A stretch of DNA of 64,000 bases from Dorea_D hominis (GCF_014287705.1 NZ_JACOOY010000012.1:20303-84302); one strand, 5' to 3'. Counted from the first letter of the stretch, positions 17,200 to 25,852 are shown. The notes: generated by a model not told the origin, from the sequence alone. Numbers and translations: made by a program.

Positions 17200-17736
17200 A
17201 TGATAGGTTTAATAGTAGCTCGTTCAAAAAATAATTGTATTGGGAAAAATGGAAAAATCCCATGGAAAATTAAGGGCGAGCAAAAACAGTTCAAGGAACT
17301 TACAACAGGAAATGTTGTGGTAATGGGACGGAATTCATATGATGAAATCGGTCATCCACTCCCAAATAGAGAAACTATAGTTATTTCAAAAAGTAAAAAA
17401 TATGTTGGAAGAAATATTCATACAGCATCTAGTGTAAAAGAGGCTATCGAGTTAGCGAAAGGAAAGGATGTATATATAGCCGGTGGTTATGGAGTATATA
17501 AAGAAGCTATACCATTAGTGGATGTAATGTACATTACTGAAATTAATATAAATATAGAGCAAGGGGATGTTTTTTTCCCAGAATTTGATGAGAATGATTT
17601 TGATATAACAATTGAAGAAATGTCTGAGGACAATGAACAGTTTACAAGAAAGATTTATAGACGAAAAGTAGCAGTAAAAAATCGTAATTTTAAGGAGCAA
17701 AGATATGAATACTATTGTACAGCTGTTTCCTCTTGA
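17200..17736 (+). CDS. Dihydrofolate reductase, DfrF-like
   Basis: A 178-residue DHFR. Motifs: MIGLIVARSKNNCIGKNG at the N-terminus, IPWKIKGEQKQFKEL with the active-site Glu in the place of Asp27 of E. coli FolA, VVMGRNSYDEIG, and the cofactor segment YIAGGYGVYKEA. From memory it looks closest to the trimethoprim-resistance DHFRs of the DfrF type rather than a housekeeping FolA. The ATG at 17200 has TAGGAGGG 8 nt upstream; earlier in-frame codons lack one. The last 20 or so residues run into the next gene, an overlap of 32 nt. Being on a mobile element, it is a candidate resistance gene. Confidence 0.88.
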   Translation: MIGLIVARSKNNCIGKNGKIPWKIKGEQKQFKELTTGNVVVMGRNSYDEIGHPLPNRETIVISKSKKYVGRNIHTASSVKEAIELAKGKDVYIAGGYGVYKEAIPLVDVMYITEININIEQGDVFFPEFDENDFDITIEEMSEDNEQFTRKIYRRKVAVKNRNFKEQRYEYYCTAVSS

Positions 17737-18241
17737 ATGTAGCGATAGAGAACAGTTTATTTTGGATAATCAGGAAGCCTTTAATTATGGTGCGATGGAA
17801 GAATTTGGACTTAGAGATGACCACTTTGAGGAAGAGGATCAAATCATATCACGGGATACGATTGAGCAGTCCATTGACGGCGGAGAAGCCTACCGTATCG
17901 TACTGGACGGTCAAAAAGTCGGCGGCATAGTGATCAAAGTTGACGGCGAAAAAGGTGACCTTGATCTTCTTTTTGTTTCTCCGGCTGTCCATAGCAAAGG
18001 TATCGGATATGCTGCTTGGTGTGCTGTTGAAAAACTGTACCCGGAAGTGAAGGTGTGGGAAACGGTCACTCCGTATTTTGAGCAGCGCAACATTCATTTT
18101 TATGTCAATCGCTGCGGCTTCCACATTGTAGAGTTTTTTAATAAATATCACCAAGATCCGAATGATCCGGAAATGTGCTCCGAAGAACTGGACGAGCAGT
18201 TCCCGGACGGAATATTCCAGTTTGAAAAGGTCATTCGGTAA
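17705..18241 (+). CDS. GNAT-family N-acetyltransferase
   Basis: A 178-residue GNAT with acetyl-CoA motif SPAVHSKGIGYAAWCAVE near residue 95 and the C-terminal HFYVNRCGFHIVEFFN. AAGGAG precedes the ATG, which lies inside the end of the DHFR gene. Visibly richer in G+C in its second half than the AT-rich genes before it. Ends right at a 69-bp repeat with a terminator. Substrate unknown. Confidence 0.85.
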   Translation: MNTIVQLFPLECSDREQFILDNQEAFNYGAMEEFGLRDDHFEEEDQIISRDTIEQSIDGGEAYRIVLDGQKVGGIVIKVDGEKGDLDLLFVSPAVHSKGIGYAAWCAVEKLYPEVKVWETVTPYFEQRNIHFYVNRCGFHIVEFFNKYHQDPNDPEMCSEELDEQFPDGIFQFEKVIR

Positions 18242-18308
18242 ATTCAAGTTTACAGAACTGAATCAAAAGAGCTCGAAGGAGCTCTTTTTCCTTTTTTATA
18301 ATAGTATC
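18240..18308. repeat. 69-bp direct repeat, copy 1, with bidirectional terminator
   Basis: Matches 63053-63121 over 69 bp with a single mismatch, in direct orientation, 44.8 kb apart. It contains the hairpin AAAGAGCTC-gaag-GAGCTCTTT followed by TTCCTTTTTT, a good terminator in both directions. On the minus strand it lies just behind the integrase remnant. Confidence 0.85.
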
Positions 18309-18398
18309 TGGGACTGTTGTTCCGTTGATAAGATTTTCAAGTTGTTGTGCGACTTCGGCTTGTTTGTTTGGATACAGACGACTATAAGTATTTAAGGT
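18309..18398 (-). pseudogene. Tyrosine recombinase (integrase), C-terminal remnant
   Basis: On the minus strand the translation TLNTYSRLYPNKQAEVAQQL is the characteristic C-terminal end of phage/ICE tyrosine integrases (TTLNTYSHLYPNK-type, containing the catalytic Tyr). Only about 25 residues remain; the rest is lost at a junction near 18398, where a TnpV remnant begins on the other strand. It marks an old integration or deletion event. Confidence 0.7.
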
Positions 18399-18544
18399 TT
18401 GAAAGAATTGTAGAGCAGATGAAACAGGCACAGGGGATCACGGAACAGTTAAAGGCAGAAAATCAGATGGAATGGGTAGCGAGAATGAACAATATGTAAT
18501 CGTGTGCAAGGGAGATTGTGGATACAGAGATGGTTTATCAATAA
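18398..18544 (+). pseudogene. TnpV-like transposon protein, C-terminal remnant with internal stop
   Basis: The plus-strand frame reads FERIVEQMKQAQGITEQLKA, then MEWVARMNNM, a TAA at 18497, then SCAREIVDTEMVYQ and a final TAA. This is the C-terminus of TnpV proteins, found with large serine recombinases in Tn4451-type elements. No N-terminal part and no start are present. Confidence 0.65.
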
Positions 18545-18563
18545 TGGAAATAAAATGAAGGAG

Positions 18564-18602
18564 AAAAGGCGGCAGTTTAGAAAGGCTGTTGCCTTTTAGG
18601 AA
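18564..18602 (+). terminator. Hairpin after the TnpV remnant
   Basis: AAAAGGC (18564-18570) pairs with GCCTTTT (18591-18597). It separates the TnpV scar from the two-component system downstream. Confidence 0.5.
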
Positions 18603-18675
18603 TTGTTGTTTATTTGTTGTTTTTTATAAGATATACTATAAAGAAAAGATAGCATTATAGCCAGAGGTGGAATTT

Positions 18676-19350
18676 ATGAACTATAAAATTTTAATGGTTG
18701 ATGATGATAGAGAATTGCTAAAAATGTTGAATCAATACTTTACATTGAAGAATTATACAGTGATTATTGCAGAAAATGGCATAGAAGCAATGGAAAAGAT
18801 AAGTGTAAATCCCGATATTATTTTATTGGATGTAAATATGCCGGGAATGGACGGAATTGAAGTGTGCAGAAGAATCAGAGATATGGTTTCCTGTCCGATT
18901 ATTTTTTTGACTGCAAAAGTAGAAGAACAGGATCGAGTAATGGGATTGTTGTCTGGTGGCGATGATTATGTTTTAAAACCATTCAGTTTGAAAGAATTAG
19001 ATGCCAGAATTATTGCCCATTTGAAACGTGAGGAACGTTTACATAGAAAAACAGAACAACGGTTTTATGGGGAATTAGTAATTGACTATGCCAGTAAATG
19101 CGTACATATTAAAGGAAATGCTTTAGGGCTTACTAAATTAGAATATGAGATTATAGAACTTTTATCCATGAACCCTGAAATGGTGTTTGATAAGGAACGT
19201 ATTTATGAAAAGATTAGTGGATACGATGCAGAAGGAGATAGCCGAGTGGTGACAGAGTTAATTCGTAGAATTCGTAAAAAAATCAATCAATATACGGAGC
19301 ATGAATATATTGAAACGATATGGGGGATGGGATATAAATGGACAAAATAA
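18676..19350 (+). CDS. OmpR-family response regulator
   Basis: A 224-residue two-domain regulator: receiver domain (about 1-115) with the acidic pocket MVDDDRE, phosphoacceptor Asp in ILLDVNMPGMDG and the Lys in DDYVLKPFS, then a winged-helix DNA-binding domain (about 128-223) with GLTKLEYEIIELL and VTELIRRIRKKIN. ATG at 18676 is 8 nt after AGAGG. It overlaps the kinase gene by 13 nt. It probably controls the ABC transporter genes that follow. Confidence 0.93.
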   Translation: MNYKILMVDDDRELLKMLNQYFTLKNYTVIIAENGIEAMEKISVNPDIILLDVNMPGMDGIEVCRRIRDMVSCPIIFLTAKVEEQDRVMGLLSGGDDYVLKPFSLKELDARIIAHLKREERLHRKTEQRFYGELVIDYASKCVHIKGNALGLTKLEYEIIELLSMNPEMVFDKERIYEKISGYDAEGDSRVVTELIRRIRKKINQYTEHEYIETIWGMGYKWTK

Positions 19351-20519
19351 GAAATCTTTCGTTGAGAAAAACTATAGTTTTGTATATGATTGTTAGTTTG
19401 ATAGTTAGTTTTTATCTTTCAGCATTGATTATGCGAATGGCAGCCACTATACAAGATGACATTTGGTGGAAATATGTAGATCAAGAAAAGTATTTTGAAA
19501 TGGCAGAAGGTGAAGGTAGAAAGTATTTGACAGATGTTCCGAGACCGAATTCTTATGAAATGAAAAAATTTGATTATCATGTATCAGAGATATGCGATTT
19601 CCTTCAGACGTTTACAGTACTTATCGTGTCTGTGGTAGGCAATATCATAGCAGTGTTTCTTTTTTATAAGCATAAATTGAAAAATCCCATTGAAGAATTA
19701 GAACTGGCATCACAACAAGTTGGTCGAAATAATTTGGATTTTCATATTACCTATGAAAATAAAGATGAAATGGGAAGATTGTGCAGAGAATTTGAACGGA
19801 TGAAGGAGCAGCTTGCAGAAAATAACCATCAATTATGGAAAATGATTGAGGAAGAAAAGGCTTTGCGAACAGCGATTGCACATGATATACGTTCTCCACT
19901 ATCTGTGCTGGAGGGGTATCAGGAAATGCTTTCAGAATATCTCCCTAAGAAAGAGATAAATATGGAGCAAGCCCTAGATATGGTAAATGAAAGCAAAAAA
20001 CAGATTGAACGTATGGATATATTTGTGGAAACAATGCGAAAGATGAGCAGTTTAGATGCAAGGGAGTTGGTGGCAGAAAAAATTACAAGTAAGCAGTTAG
20101 AAACAGACATACGTGCAGAGATGAATGTGTTTGAGAAAAAATTTGGAAAGCAATACGATTTAGAATGTTCGGAAACAGCAGAAAAATTTTCGGGAGATAA
20201 GGAAGTGATTTTAGAGGTTATAGAAAATCTTTTGTCAAATGCCTTTCGTTATGCCAAAACAAAAGTGGAAATGGAAGTTCTCCTTACTTATTCTGAATTA
20301 CAAATCAGAGTAAAGGATGATGGAGTGGGATTTACAGTAGACAAACAAAAGGCAACAGAGCTTTTTTATCAGCAAAATGTGAAAGATAGTTTGAAACATT
20401 CAGGAATGGGTATGTATATCAGCAGATTGTATTGTGAAAAGCATGGCGGACAGTTACTTATAGAAAACGAAAAACAGAGTGGAGCTGTAATAACAGCAGT
20501 ATTTCATCGGATTGCATAA
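19338..20519 (+). CDS. Sensor histidine kinase
   Basis: A 393-residue membrane kinase. Two transmembrane segments (about 13-35 and 95-118) bracket a short extracellular loop of some 60 residues; a HAMP-like linker follows, then HisKA with the phosphorylated His in TAIAHDIRSPLSVLEGYQE near residue 180, and HATPase_c with the N-box NLLSNAFRYA, DDGVGF and GMGMYI. Such short-loop kinases next to ABC transporters often answer to antimicrobial peptides or to the transporter itself. Confidence 0.93.
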   Translation: MDKIRNLSLRKTIVLYMIVSLIVSFYLSALIMRMAATIQDDIWWKYVDQEKYFEMAEGEGRKYLTDVPRPNSYEMKKFDYHVSEICDFLQTFTVLIVSVVGNIIAVFLFYKHKLKNPIEELELASQQVGRNNLDFHITYENKDEMGRLCREFERMKEQLAENNHQLWKMIEEEKALRTAIAHDIRSPLSVLEGYQEMLSEYLPKKEINMEQALDMVNESKKQIERMDIFVETMRKMSSLDARELVAEKITSKQLETDIRAEMNVFEKKFGKQYDLECSETAEKFSGDKEVILEVIENLLSNAFRYAKTKVEMEVLLTYSELQIRVKDDGVGFTVDKQKATELFYQQNVKDSLKHSGMGMYISRLYCEKHGGQLLIENEKQSGAVITAVFHRIA

Positions 20520-20601
20520 GCAGTCCGATTTTTTTATACTGTTGTCTTTTTGTTGTGATTTATATTTTATGATGTCTATAACAAGGAAAGGAGACAAACG
20601 T

Positions 20602-21666
20602 ATGATTGCTATTTTTAAAAGAGAGATTAAGAATTATCTAAAGCGACCGTTATTTTGGGTAGGTATTCTGCTTGTGATTTATGGTGTGTTTAATACGACA
20701 AGTCCATATTTAATGACACACTATTTAGGGCAAGGAGAGAAAATTGTCAATGATTATCCTGATACAGTTCGCTTAGGAGATGTTTATGAAGGATATATTC
20801 CTGCGAATCCTGAAAAACATCGAGAAATATGGAGTGGACAGATAAAACAAGCACTAATTGATGAATTAGAAATGTCTGATTTAGAGGCACAATCCGTAAT
20901 GAGCGAACTTGTTGATATGGAGTTAGAAGAAGCATTCGTATATCTGGAGGAAAAATATGATTGGTATAGTGCAAGATATATGTACGAAGATAGTGCCTAT
21001 TACAAAGGAACATCAGAAGAAATCAACGCATATCTGAACGAAAAAATGAAAAATAAGACGTTTTCTTTTTATTACTCAAGAAAATTTGCTGATTTTGCAG
21101 GGTTGTTTATGTGTTTTTTTGCAACAATTATGTTAGCGGTTCTGTTTTTACAGGATACGAAAAAGCATACTTATGAATTGCTTCACACGAAACCGATCAC
21201 TGCCGGAAAGTATGTATTGGGAAAAGTAAGCGCAGGATTTGCAATTTGTTTGATTGCTCTGACTATTATAAATCTATTATTTTGGGCATTGTGTGTTATT
21301 TATACAAAAGACAGTGGGTTTGAAGTGCGGTTCTGGGATTTTATAGTTTCTACTGTACTTTATATACTTCCCAATATGCTGATGATTGTAAGTGTATATA
21401 CATTGATTTCACTCCTATTTAAAAATCCACTTCCGGGAGTGCCACTTCTGATTCTTTACATGGTATATTCCAATATGGGCGGAAGAAATGCGGAAGGAGT
21501 TTATGGATATTGGGGAAGACCTTTTGCGATTATGGTTCGATTCCCTGATCAGCTTTTCGATACGACACCGCCACCAATGGCATTTTTAAATCAGAGTCTA
21601 CTTATTTTAGCATCTGTAGTGATTATTCTGATTTCAATACAGATTTGGAAGAGGAGGCGGATGTAA
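20602..21666 (+). CDS. ABC-2-type transporter permease
   Basis: A 354-residue membrane protein beginning MIAIFKREIKNYLKRPLFW, with one N-terminal transmembrane helix, an extracellular domain of about 140 residues rich in acidic residues and Tyr, then five or so further helices (from about residue 170). The frame opens at 20512, but only the ATG at 20602 has a ribosome site (AAAGGAG). It probably pairs with the next permease and the ATPase at 22331. Confidence 0.8.
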   Translation: MIAIFKREIKNYLKRPLFWVGILLVIYGVFNTTSPYLMTHYLGQGEKIVNDYPDTVRLGDVYEGYIPANPEKHREIWSGQIKQALIDELEMSDLEAQSVMSELVDMELEEAFVYLEEKYDWYSARYMYEDSAYYKGTSEEINAYLNEKMKNKTFSFYYSRKFADFAGLFMCFFATIMLAVLFLQDTKKHTYELLHTKPITAGKYVLGKVSAGFAICLIALTIINLLFWALCVIYTKDSGFEVRFWDFIVSTVLYILPNMLMIVSVYTLISLLFKNPLPGVPLLILYMVYSNMGGRNAEGVYGYWGRPFAIMVRFPDQLFDTTPPPMAFLNQSLLILASVVIILISIQIWKRRRM

Positions 21667-22326
21667 ATGAAGAAGGAAATGAAGATTGTTCTGCCGTTTT
21701 ATAAGATTGCTTATGCAGTATCTTTTGTTGTGATTTTAAGCTTGATACGTGGGGTTGTATTCACAAATGAAATAGGACTTTCCATTGAGGCACCTTTTGC
21801 TATATTGACTGCTGTTTTTTGTGCGGACACTTATGTGCAGGAAATTACAAGCAAGAGATCAGAAATCCATAGGCTGTATCCAATAAGAAAGAGAATTTGC
21901 TCCATCATGCAGCGAATAATGATACAGGAAGTTTTTTTATTACTGCTTGCTGTTTTAGGTTACGGATTGTTTTTTGTGTTTCAAAAACCGGTCACACATC
22001 CGGCAACAGAAAGTGAAATACTTCAGTTTATTGCCTATTTTTTAGCGATTGTAGTAACCATTTTCTTTTGGGGAATATTGGTCAATACATTGTCTATGCT
22101 TTTTCGCAATATGTGGATGGGGATTGGAAGCTGTCTTCTGATATGGGTAGCAACAAATTCCACGGGAGGAGATAAACTTTTTGGGGCATGGAATCTGTTT
22201 TCCTATGCTTTCAGAGATATAGAAAATACTGCTGATGTTACATGGCTGCAAGGGAAAGCTTTGTGTATTGGTATTGGATTGATTTTATTGGTAGTATTGC
22301 CGAAAATAGTTAGAAAGAGAGGGTAA
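21667..22326 (+). CDS. ABC transporter permease subunit
   Basis: A 219-residue protein with about six hydrophobic segments (around 12-28, 34-52, 78-97, 115-135, 142-160 and 195-213) and no ATPase motif. Starts directly after the stop of the previous permease, with GAGGAGG upstream. Context indicates the second membrane subunit of one exporter. Confidence 0.75.
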   Translation: MKKEMKIVLPFYKIAYAVSFVVILSLIRGVVFTNEIGLSIEAPFAILTAVFCADTYVQEITSKRSEIHRLYPIRKRICSIMQRIMIQEVFLLLLAVLGYGLFFVFQKPVTHPATESEILQFIAYFLAIVVTIFFWGILVNTLSMLFRNMWMGIGSCLLIWVATNSTGGDKLFGAWNLFSYAFRDIENTADVTWLQGKALCIGIGLILLVVLPKIVRKRG

Positions 22327-22330
22327 GTTT

Positions 22331-23206
22331 ATGAGTATTCATATTGAGGATTTAACAGTAAGATTTAAAAATGGTGTGACAGCAATCAATCATGCGAATT
22401 TAAATATACCGAATGGAATTTTTGGATTATTGGGAGAAAATGGAGCAGGAAAGACAACTTTGATGAGGGTTTTAACTACTGTACTTAAACCTACAAGTGG
22501 AACGGTCACATTGGACAGGATTTTATATAGTGAAGGAAACTATGAAAAAATCCAGAGAAAAATAGGGTATCTGCCACAGGAAATTGATCTTTACCCGAAT
22601 TTGACTGTTCAGGAGTGTTTAGAGTATATGGGTGATTTGGCAGGTGTTCCAAAAGCAGAATGCAAGAAACGAATAGAATATTATTTGAAAAAGACCAGTC
22701 TTGCAGAACACCGGAAAAAGAAAATGAAACAGTTGTCAGGCGGGATGAAACGACGGGTAGGATTAGTGCAGGCGCTTTTAAATGAACCGGAATTTTTGAT
22801 TGTGGATGAGCCGACTACCGGTTTAGATCCAGAGGAACGTATTCGCATCCGCAATTTGTTAGTAGATTTTTCTGAAAACAGAACGGTTTTGTTTTCAACT
22901 CATGTGGTGGAAGATTTGGCTGCTACCTGTAACCAACTTGCAATTATGCACAAAGGTAGTTTCTTATATGCGGGTTCTATGAAGAATTTGACAGAAGAAG
23001 CACAGGGGAAAATCTGGATTTGCAAAGTACCTGATGAGAGAAAAGCAAGAGAAGTGGAACAGAAGTATCGTATTACATCAAAACAGTATGTTGAGGGGGG
23101 ATTGCAGTTAAGAGTGATTTCTGAAATACAGCCAGAATTGGAGTGTATGTCAATTCCTGCAACGTTGGAAGATGCTTATATTTATGTGACGAATCAATAC
23201 GAGTAG
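22331..23206 (+). CDS. ABC transporter ATP-binding protein
   Basis: A 291-residue ATPase: Walker A GENGAGKTT near residue 38, Q-loop LPQE, signature LSGGMKRRVGLVQAL near residue 138, Walker B LIVDEPTTGLD and the H-loop STHVVED. Residues 215-291 form the usual C-terminal extension. Last gene of the regulator-kinase-permease-permease-ATPase unit, an arrangement seen in self-protection or peptide-efflux systems; the substrate cannot be read from sequence. Confidence 0.92.
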   Translation: MSIHIEDLTVRFKNGVTAINHANLNIPNGIFGLLGENGAGKTTLMRVLTTVLKPTSGTVTLDRILYSEGNYEKIQRKIGYLPQEIDLYPNLTVQECLEYMGDLAGVPKAECKKRIEYYLKKTSLAEHRKKKMKQLSGGMKRRVGLVQALLNEPEFLIVDEPTTGLDPEERIRIRNLLVDFSENRTVLFSTHVVEDLAATCNQLAIMHKGSFLYAGSMKNLTEEAQGKIWICKVPDERKAREVEQKYRITSKQYVEGGLQLRVISEIQPELECMSIPATLEDAYIYVTNQYE

Positions 23207-23620
23207 ATAAAGCACCATCTGATGCTTTACTACCAGTTGCACGTTGTTCGCTTTGAATATTTGTGGAGAAAAAGTATGTATTATTTTGGCTTTCTATAAA
23301 ACCTATAAACCAGCCATTTATATCCTGCCCGTTCACTCGTCCGGTTCCGGTTTTTCCATAAATTCTCCATTTTCAGAGGCGGTAAGATGGATGGAATTTT
23401 TGACGGCATGAATATTAGCAGGAGTAAAGTTGAAGTTGTTTCGATATAAATTTTTCAAAAGTTCAACTTGTTCTACTGGTGAAATCTTTAAGGATGACTG
23501 CATCCAGTAGGAAGAGAAATCTCCGGATATATTTTCATTGCCATATCCTATTTGCTGAAGGTATGAATTTATAGTGGAAGCTCCGAGCTGCTTGTCGATT
23601 GATTCAAAATACCAGTTTGT
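23207..23620 (-). pseudogene. Class D beta-lactamase / BlaR1 sensor-type penicillin-binding domain, remnant
   Basis: The minus strand encodes, without interruption, TNWYFESIDKQLGASTINSY, the YGN box in IGYGNENISGDFSSYW, MQSSLKISPVEQVELLKNLY and the KTGTG box followed by NGQDINGWFIGF. These are the second and third active-site motifs of class D (OXA-like/BlaR1) serine penicillin-recognising enzymes. The first motif (SxxK) and everything before it are missing, there is no start codon at 23620, and the 3' end runs into the ATPase gene. About 138 codons survive, so decay is by truncation at both ends. Confidence 0.75.
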
Positions 23621-23671
23621 ATATATATTTTAAAAGGTATATGATTAAGAAAAACGGCAGGAGGTATCTGA

Positions 23672-23881
23672 ATGAAAGCACATAAATATTGGTCTATCAG
23701 TGCACTGATTACAATGCTTGGAACTTTTTATACAGGTTATAAGGGATCAAAAGAAGGCCATAAGTACTTTGCAGCAAGTACTTTGCTTTGCATGATTATG
23801 GCTATTTATACAGGACACAAGATGATTTCTGGTAAAAGTAGGAAGAAAAAAGAAGTTTCAGTAGAGAGTGTTGAAGATTAA
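23672..23881 (+). CDS. Small membrane protein, DUF6219-like
   Basis: 69 residues with two hydrophobic helices (about 7-24 and 33-50), each containing a TGYKGS or TGHKMIS turn, and a basic then acidic tail (GKSRKKKEVSVESVED). The two halves look like an internal duplication. CAGGAGG precedes the ATG. I think it belongs to DUF6219; function unknown. Confidence 0.6.
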   Translation: MKAHKYWSISALITMLGTFYTGYKGSKEGHKYFAASTLLCMIMAIYTGHKMISGKSRKKKEVSVESVED

Positions 23882-23899
23882 AAAACAAAATATTTTAAT

Positions 23900-23947
23900 A
23901 AATAACGCCGGTGCGGGATTTTTGATATCCAGTACTGGCGTTATTTA
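23900..23947. terminator. Convergent terminator
   Basis: AAATAACGCCGGT pairs with ACTGGCGTTATTT across a loop of about 20 nt, with A and T tracts at its sides. It separates the plus-strand small membrane gene from the minus-strand pair at 23,984-24,637. Confidence 0.65.
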
Positions 23948-23983
23948 TTCTACAGGGGCTTGGGGGTGTAGCCACCAAATATA

Positions 23984-24442
23984 CTATTCGTTTTCTGCTT
24001 CAGCAAGTTTGTTAAGAATCCACTCCCGATTGATAACAATATCCTCATCATCTCGGAGATCTTTGAAATCAGTGCAGTGTGAAGAAGCAAATTCATACAT
24101 ATCGTCAATGTCAACTGCACCAGTGGTCTCACCCTTATTAATGATTACAAGAATATTTGTTCCGTCATCGTCGACAGCAAAGCGCAGTTCATCAAATTCT
24201 TCATCAGGATTATTTTCGAGAAGAGAATCTGTCGCAAGTAATTTAACAAGTTCCATTATCCTGTCATCTTTACCTGCATCAAAAATCTGTATCTTTTCAA
24301 CGAGCTGATTTGGTGACGTTACGATTCGGGATAAATATTTTTCAGTACGAAAATCAAACAAAGCATTTTCACCATAAAACATTTCATATGTCTTTTCTAC
24401 TTCTGATTCAGAAACCAGATAAATCATGATAAGATCTTCCAT
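23984..24442 (-). CDS. Hypothetical acidic protein cotranscribed with a CpXC protein
   Basis: A 152-residue acidic protein (MEDLIMIYLVSESEVEKTYE... ending LNKLAEAENE). No transmembrane segment or known motif; mixed alpha/beta look. Its ATG abuts the stop codon of the CpXC gene, so it depends on coupled translation. I do not recognise the family. Confidence 0.65.
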   Translation of the reverse strand: MEDLIMIYLVSESEVEKTYEMFYGENALFDFRTEKYLSRIVTSPNQLVEKIQIFDAGKDDRIMELVKLLATDSLLENNPDEEFDELRFAVDDDGTNILVIINKGETTGAVDIDDMYEFASSHCTDFKDLRDDEDIVINREWILNKLAEAENE

Positions 24443-24637
24443 CTAGTGATAGAGTGTAGGATAGTTTAAACGAAAGGTCTCTCCACAGCTCGGGCAAGTA
24501 TAAAGGAAAATAGATTTATTAAGTACCTTCTCTTTCATTTCAGGATCCAGTGCAGTATTAATACTGTCCCAGAGCTCAAAATCCCCCTCATGATGGCAGG
24601 AAGGACAAGTTACTTTTTCAATATGATGTCTTGACAT
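24443..24637 (-). CDS. CpXC-domain zinc-ribbon protein
   Basis: 64 residues with two CPSC knuckles (VTCPSCHHEG at about 9 and YTCPSCGETFRLNYP at about 46), the mark of the CpXC family; probably one zinc ion. Start has AAAGGAGG 7-8 nt upstream. Forms a two-gene unit with the acidic protein downstream; function unknown. Confidence 0.75.
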   Translation of the reverse strand: MSRHHIEKVTCPSCHHEGDFELWDSINTALDPEMKEKVLNKSIFLYTCPSCGETFRLNYPTLYH

Positions 24638-24702
24638 AAATGTTCCTCCTTTCAGTGAGATAAATCTATAGTTTTCTTATTGTAGAATGCGCTTATCCTT
24701 TA

Positions 24703-25227
24703 TTATTTTGCCAGGAAATTACTCTGAATCTCCATCGGCATATGATAAGCCTGGCCTCGTTTTGTCAGGCTGTATAGTTTAAAGCTCATGAGTTCCGGAG
24801 TTGCATTCAGAGAACTGCAGAGTCCGAAGTAATCCAGGTCTTCGTTCTGAACCATATCTTCGATCTCCTCATCATCAATCAGAAGATCGGCAGCAAACAG
24901 ATTGGCCTGGTATTCTGTATTATCCGTCATATTGTAGAGTGTATCATCTTGCATCGGAGCCATTTTCAGCTGGGAACGATGCAGGATGATATGCCCTAAT
25001 TCATGGGCGGCAACGATCATCTTTTCTTCTTCTGAAAGGAAACTGCTGATCATGACATAGATTGTCTTACAGCTCATAAAACAGTATCCTTTCAGTGTCT
25101 TATATCTGGAAGTTTCACCGACCACAATGTTCATCTGATCCATGATCTCAAATGGATCTCGGGTTCCATATTTCTTGATTAATTTCTTTGTTTCTGTATA
25201 TATGTAAGTGTTTCTCAAATAAATCAC
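24703..25227 (-). CDS. ImmA/IrrE-family metallo-endopeptidase
   Basis: A 174-residue zinc protease with the HExxH motif in AAHELGHIILHRS near residue 90 and a downstream Glu in NTEYQANLFAADLLI. Proteins of this type (ImmA of ICEBs1, IrrE of Deinococcus) cleave partner XRE repressors and so start element induction. It follows the XRE gene at 25311 in the same direction, the classic pairing. Confidence 0.88.
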   Translation of the reverse strand: MIYLRNTYIYTETKKLIKKYGTRDPFEIMDQMNIVVGETSRYKTLKGYCFMSCKTIYVMISSFLSEEEKMIVAAHELGHIILHRSQLKMAPMQDDTLYNMTDNTEYQANLFAADLLIDDEEIEDMVQNEDLDYFGLCSSLNATPELMSFKLYSLTKRGQAYHMPMEIQSNFLAK

Positions 25228-25310
25228 CTCAAAAGTAAAAAATAAAAAGGGCAGAAATATCCTTGTAACTATAAGGTAACAGATTAGGTGTACAATAATC
25301 CCGCCTTCTA

Positions 25311-25730
25311 TTATTTTTCCTCTTGGTTTTTCAGATATTTTTTCGGTGTAAATTTCTTTGCACGTCTTTTGGAATCCAGATAAAGGCTCTGGATCTCATC
25401 CATAAAAGCTATTTTATCTTCGTCTGTCAGTGATCCACCGGCAAACATAGCTGCAGCCTGTTCCAGAATCTGCTGAGCCTGTCTGGCACCACGGTTACCA
25501 AACTGTTCGGATGCTTCTGTGATAAAAGCTTCATTCTCACTCATGAGATAAGAAACGTCACACTGTAATGCATCTGCCAGTTTCTGATACAGAACATTTT
25601 GTTTTGGAAAACGTCCTTCTACTTCCCAGGATCGAATGGTCCTATATGAAACACCAACCATGCTGGCCAGTTCCTGCTGACTCATCTTTTTTTCTTTTCT
25701 TAATGATCTTACTTTTTCACCGAATGTCAT
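25311..25730 (-). CDS. XRE-family repressor (ImmR-like)
   Basis: A 139-residue regulator with an N-terminal helix-turn-helix (SQQELASMVGVSYRTIRSWE, about 17-36) and a C-terminal helical part ending in a basic tail. The frame opens at 25781, but the ATG at 25730 is 7 nt after AGAGG; another ATG six bases earlier is too close. It is probably the repressor of the divergent polymerase operon and of itself through the four-copy operator array at 25,790-25,938, and the substrate of the ImmA-like protease next door. Confidence 0.85.
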   Translation of the reverse strand: MTFGEKVRSLRKEKKMSQQELASMVGVSYRTIRSWEVEGRFPKQNVLYQKLADALQCDVSYLMSENEAFITEASEQFGNRGARQAQQILEQAAAMFAGGSLTDEDKIAFMDEIQSLYLDSKRRAKKFTPKKYLKNQEEK

Positions 25731-25823
25731 AAACATACCTCTTTCTAAGCCTTGTCTTATAAGTTTCATTAGCCGCTTCAAGGCAAAACGGGAAATGTGT
25801 CTCCTAAAAAATAAAAATTAATC

Positions 25824-25852
25824 TTGACAAAGGGAGATATCTCTCCTATAAT
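25824..25852 (+). promoter_or_regulatory. Rightward promoter (polymerase operon)
   Basis: Perfect TTGACA (25824-25829), 17-bp spacer, perfect TATAAT (25847-25852). Operator copy 2 fills the spacer, so repression by occlusion is expected. Confidence 0.85.

Noticed and set aside
17849..18247. 132-codon minus-strand frame opposite the second GNAT gene
   Set aside because: The GNAT on the plus strand has clear family motifs; the antisense frame has none.
23868..24308. 146-codon plus-strand frame rich in Ser at 23,868-24,308
   Set aside because: It is antisense to the acidic protein coupled to the CpXC gene, and its Ser-rich composition is typical of a shadow.
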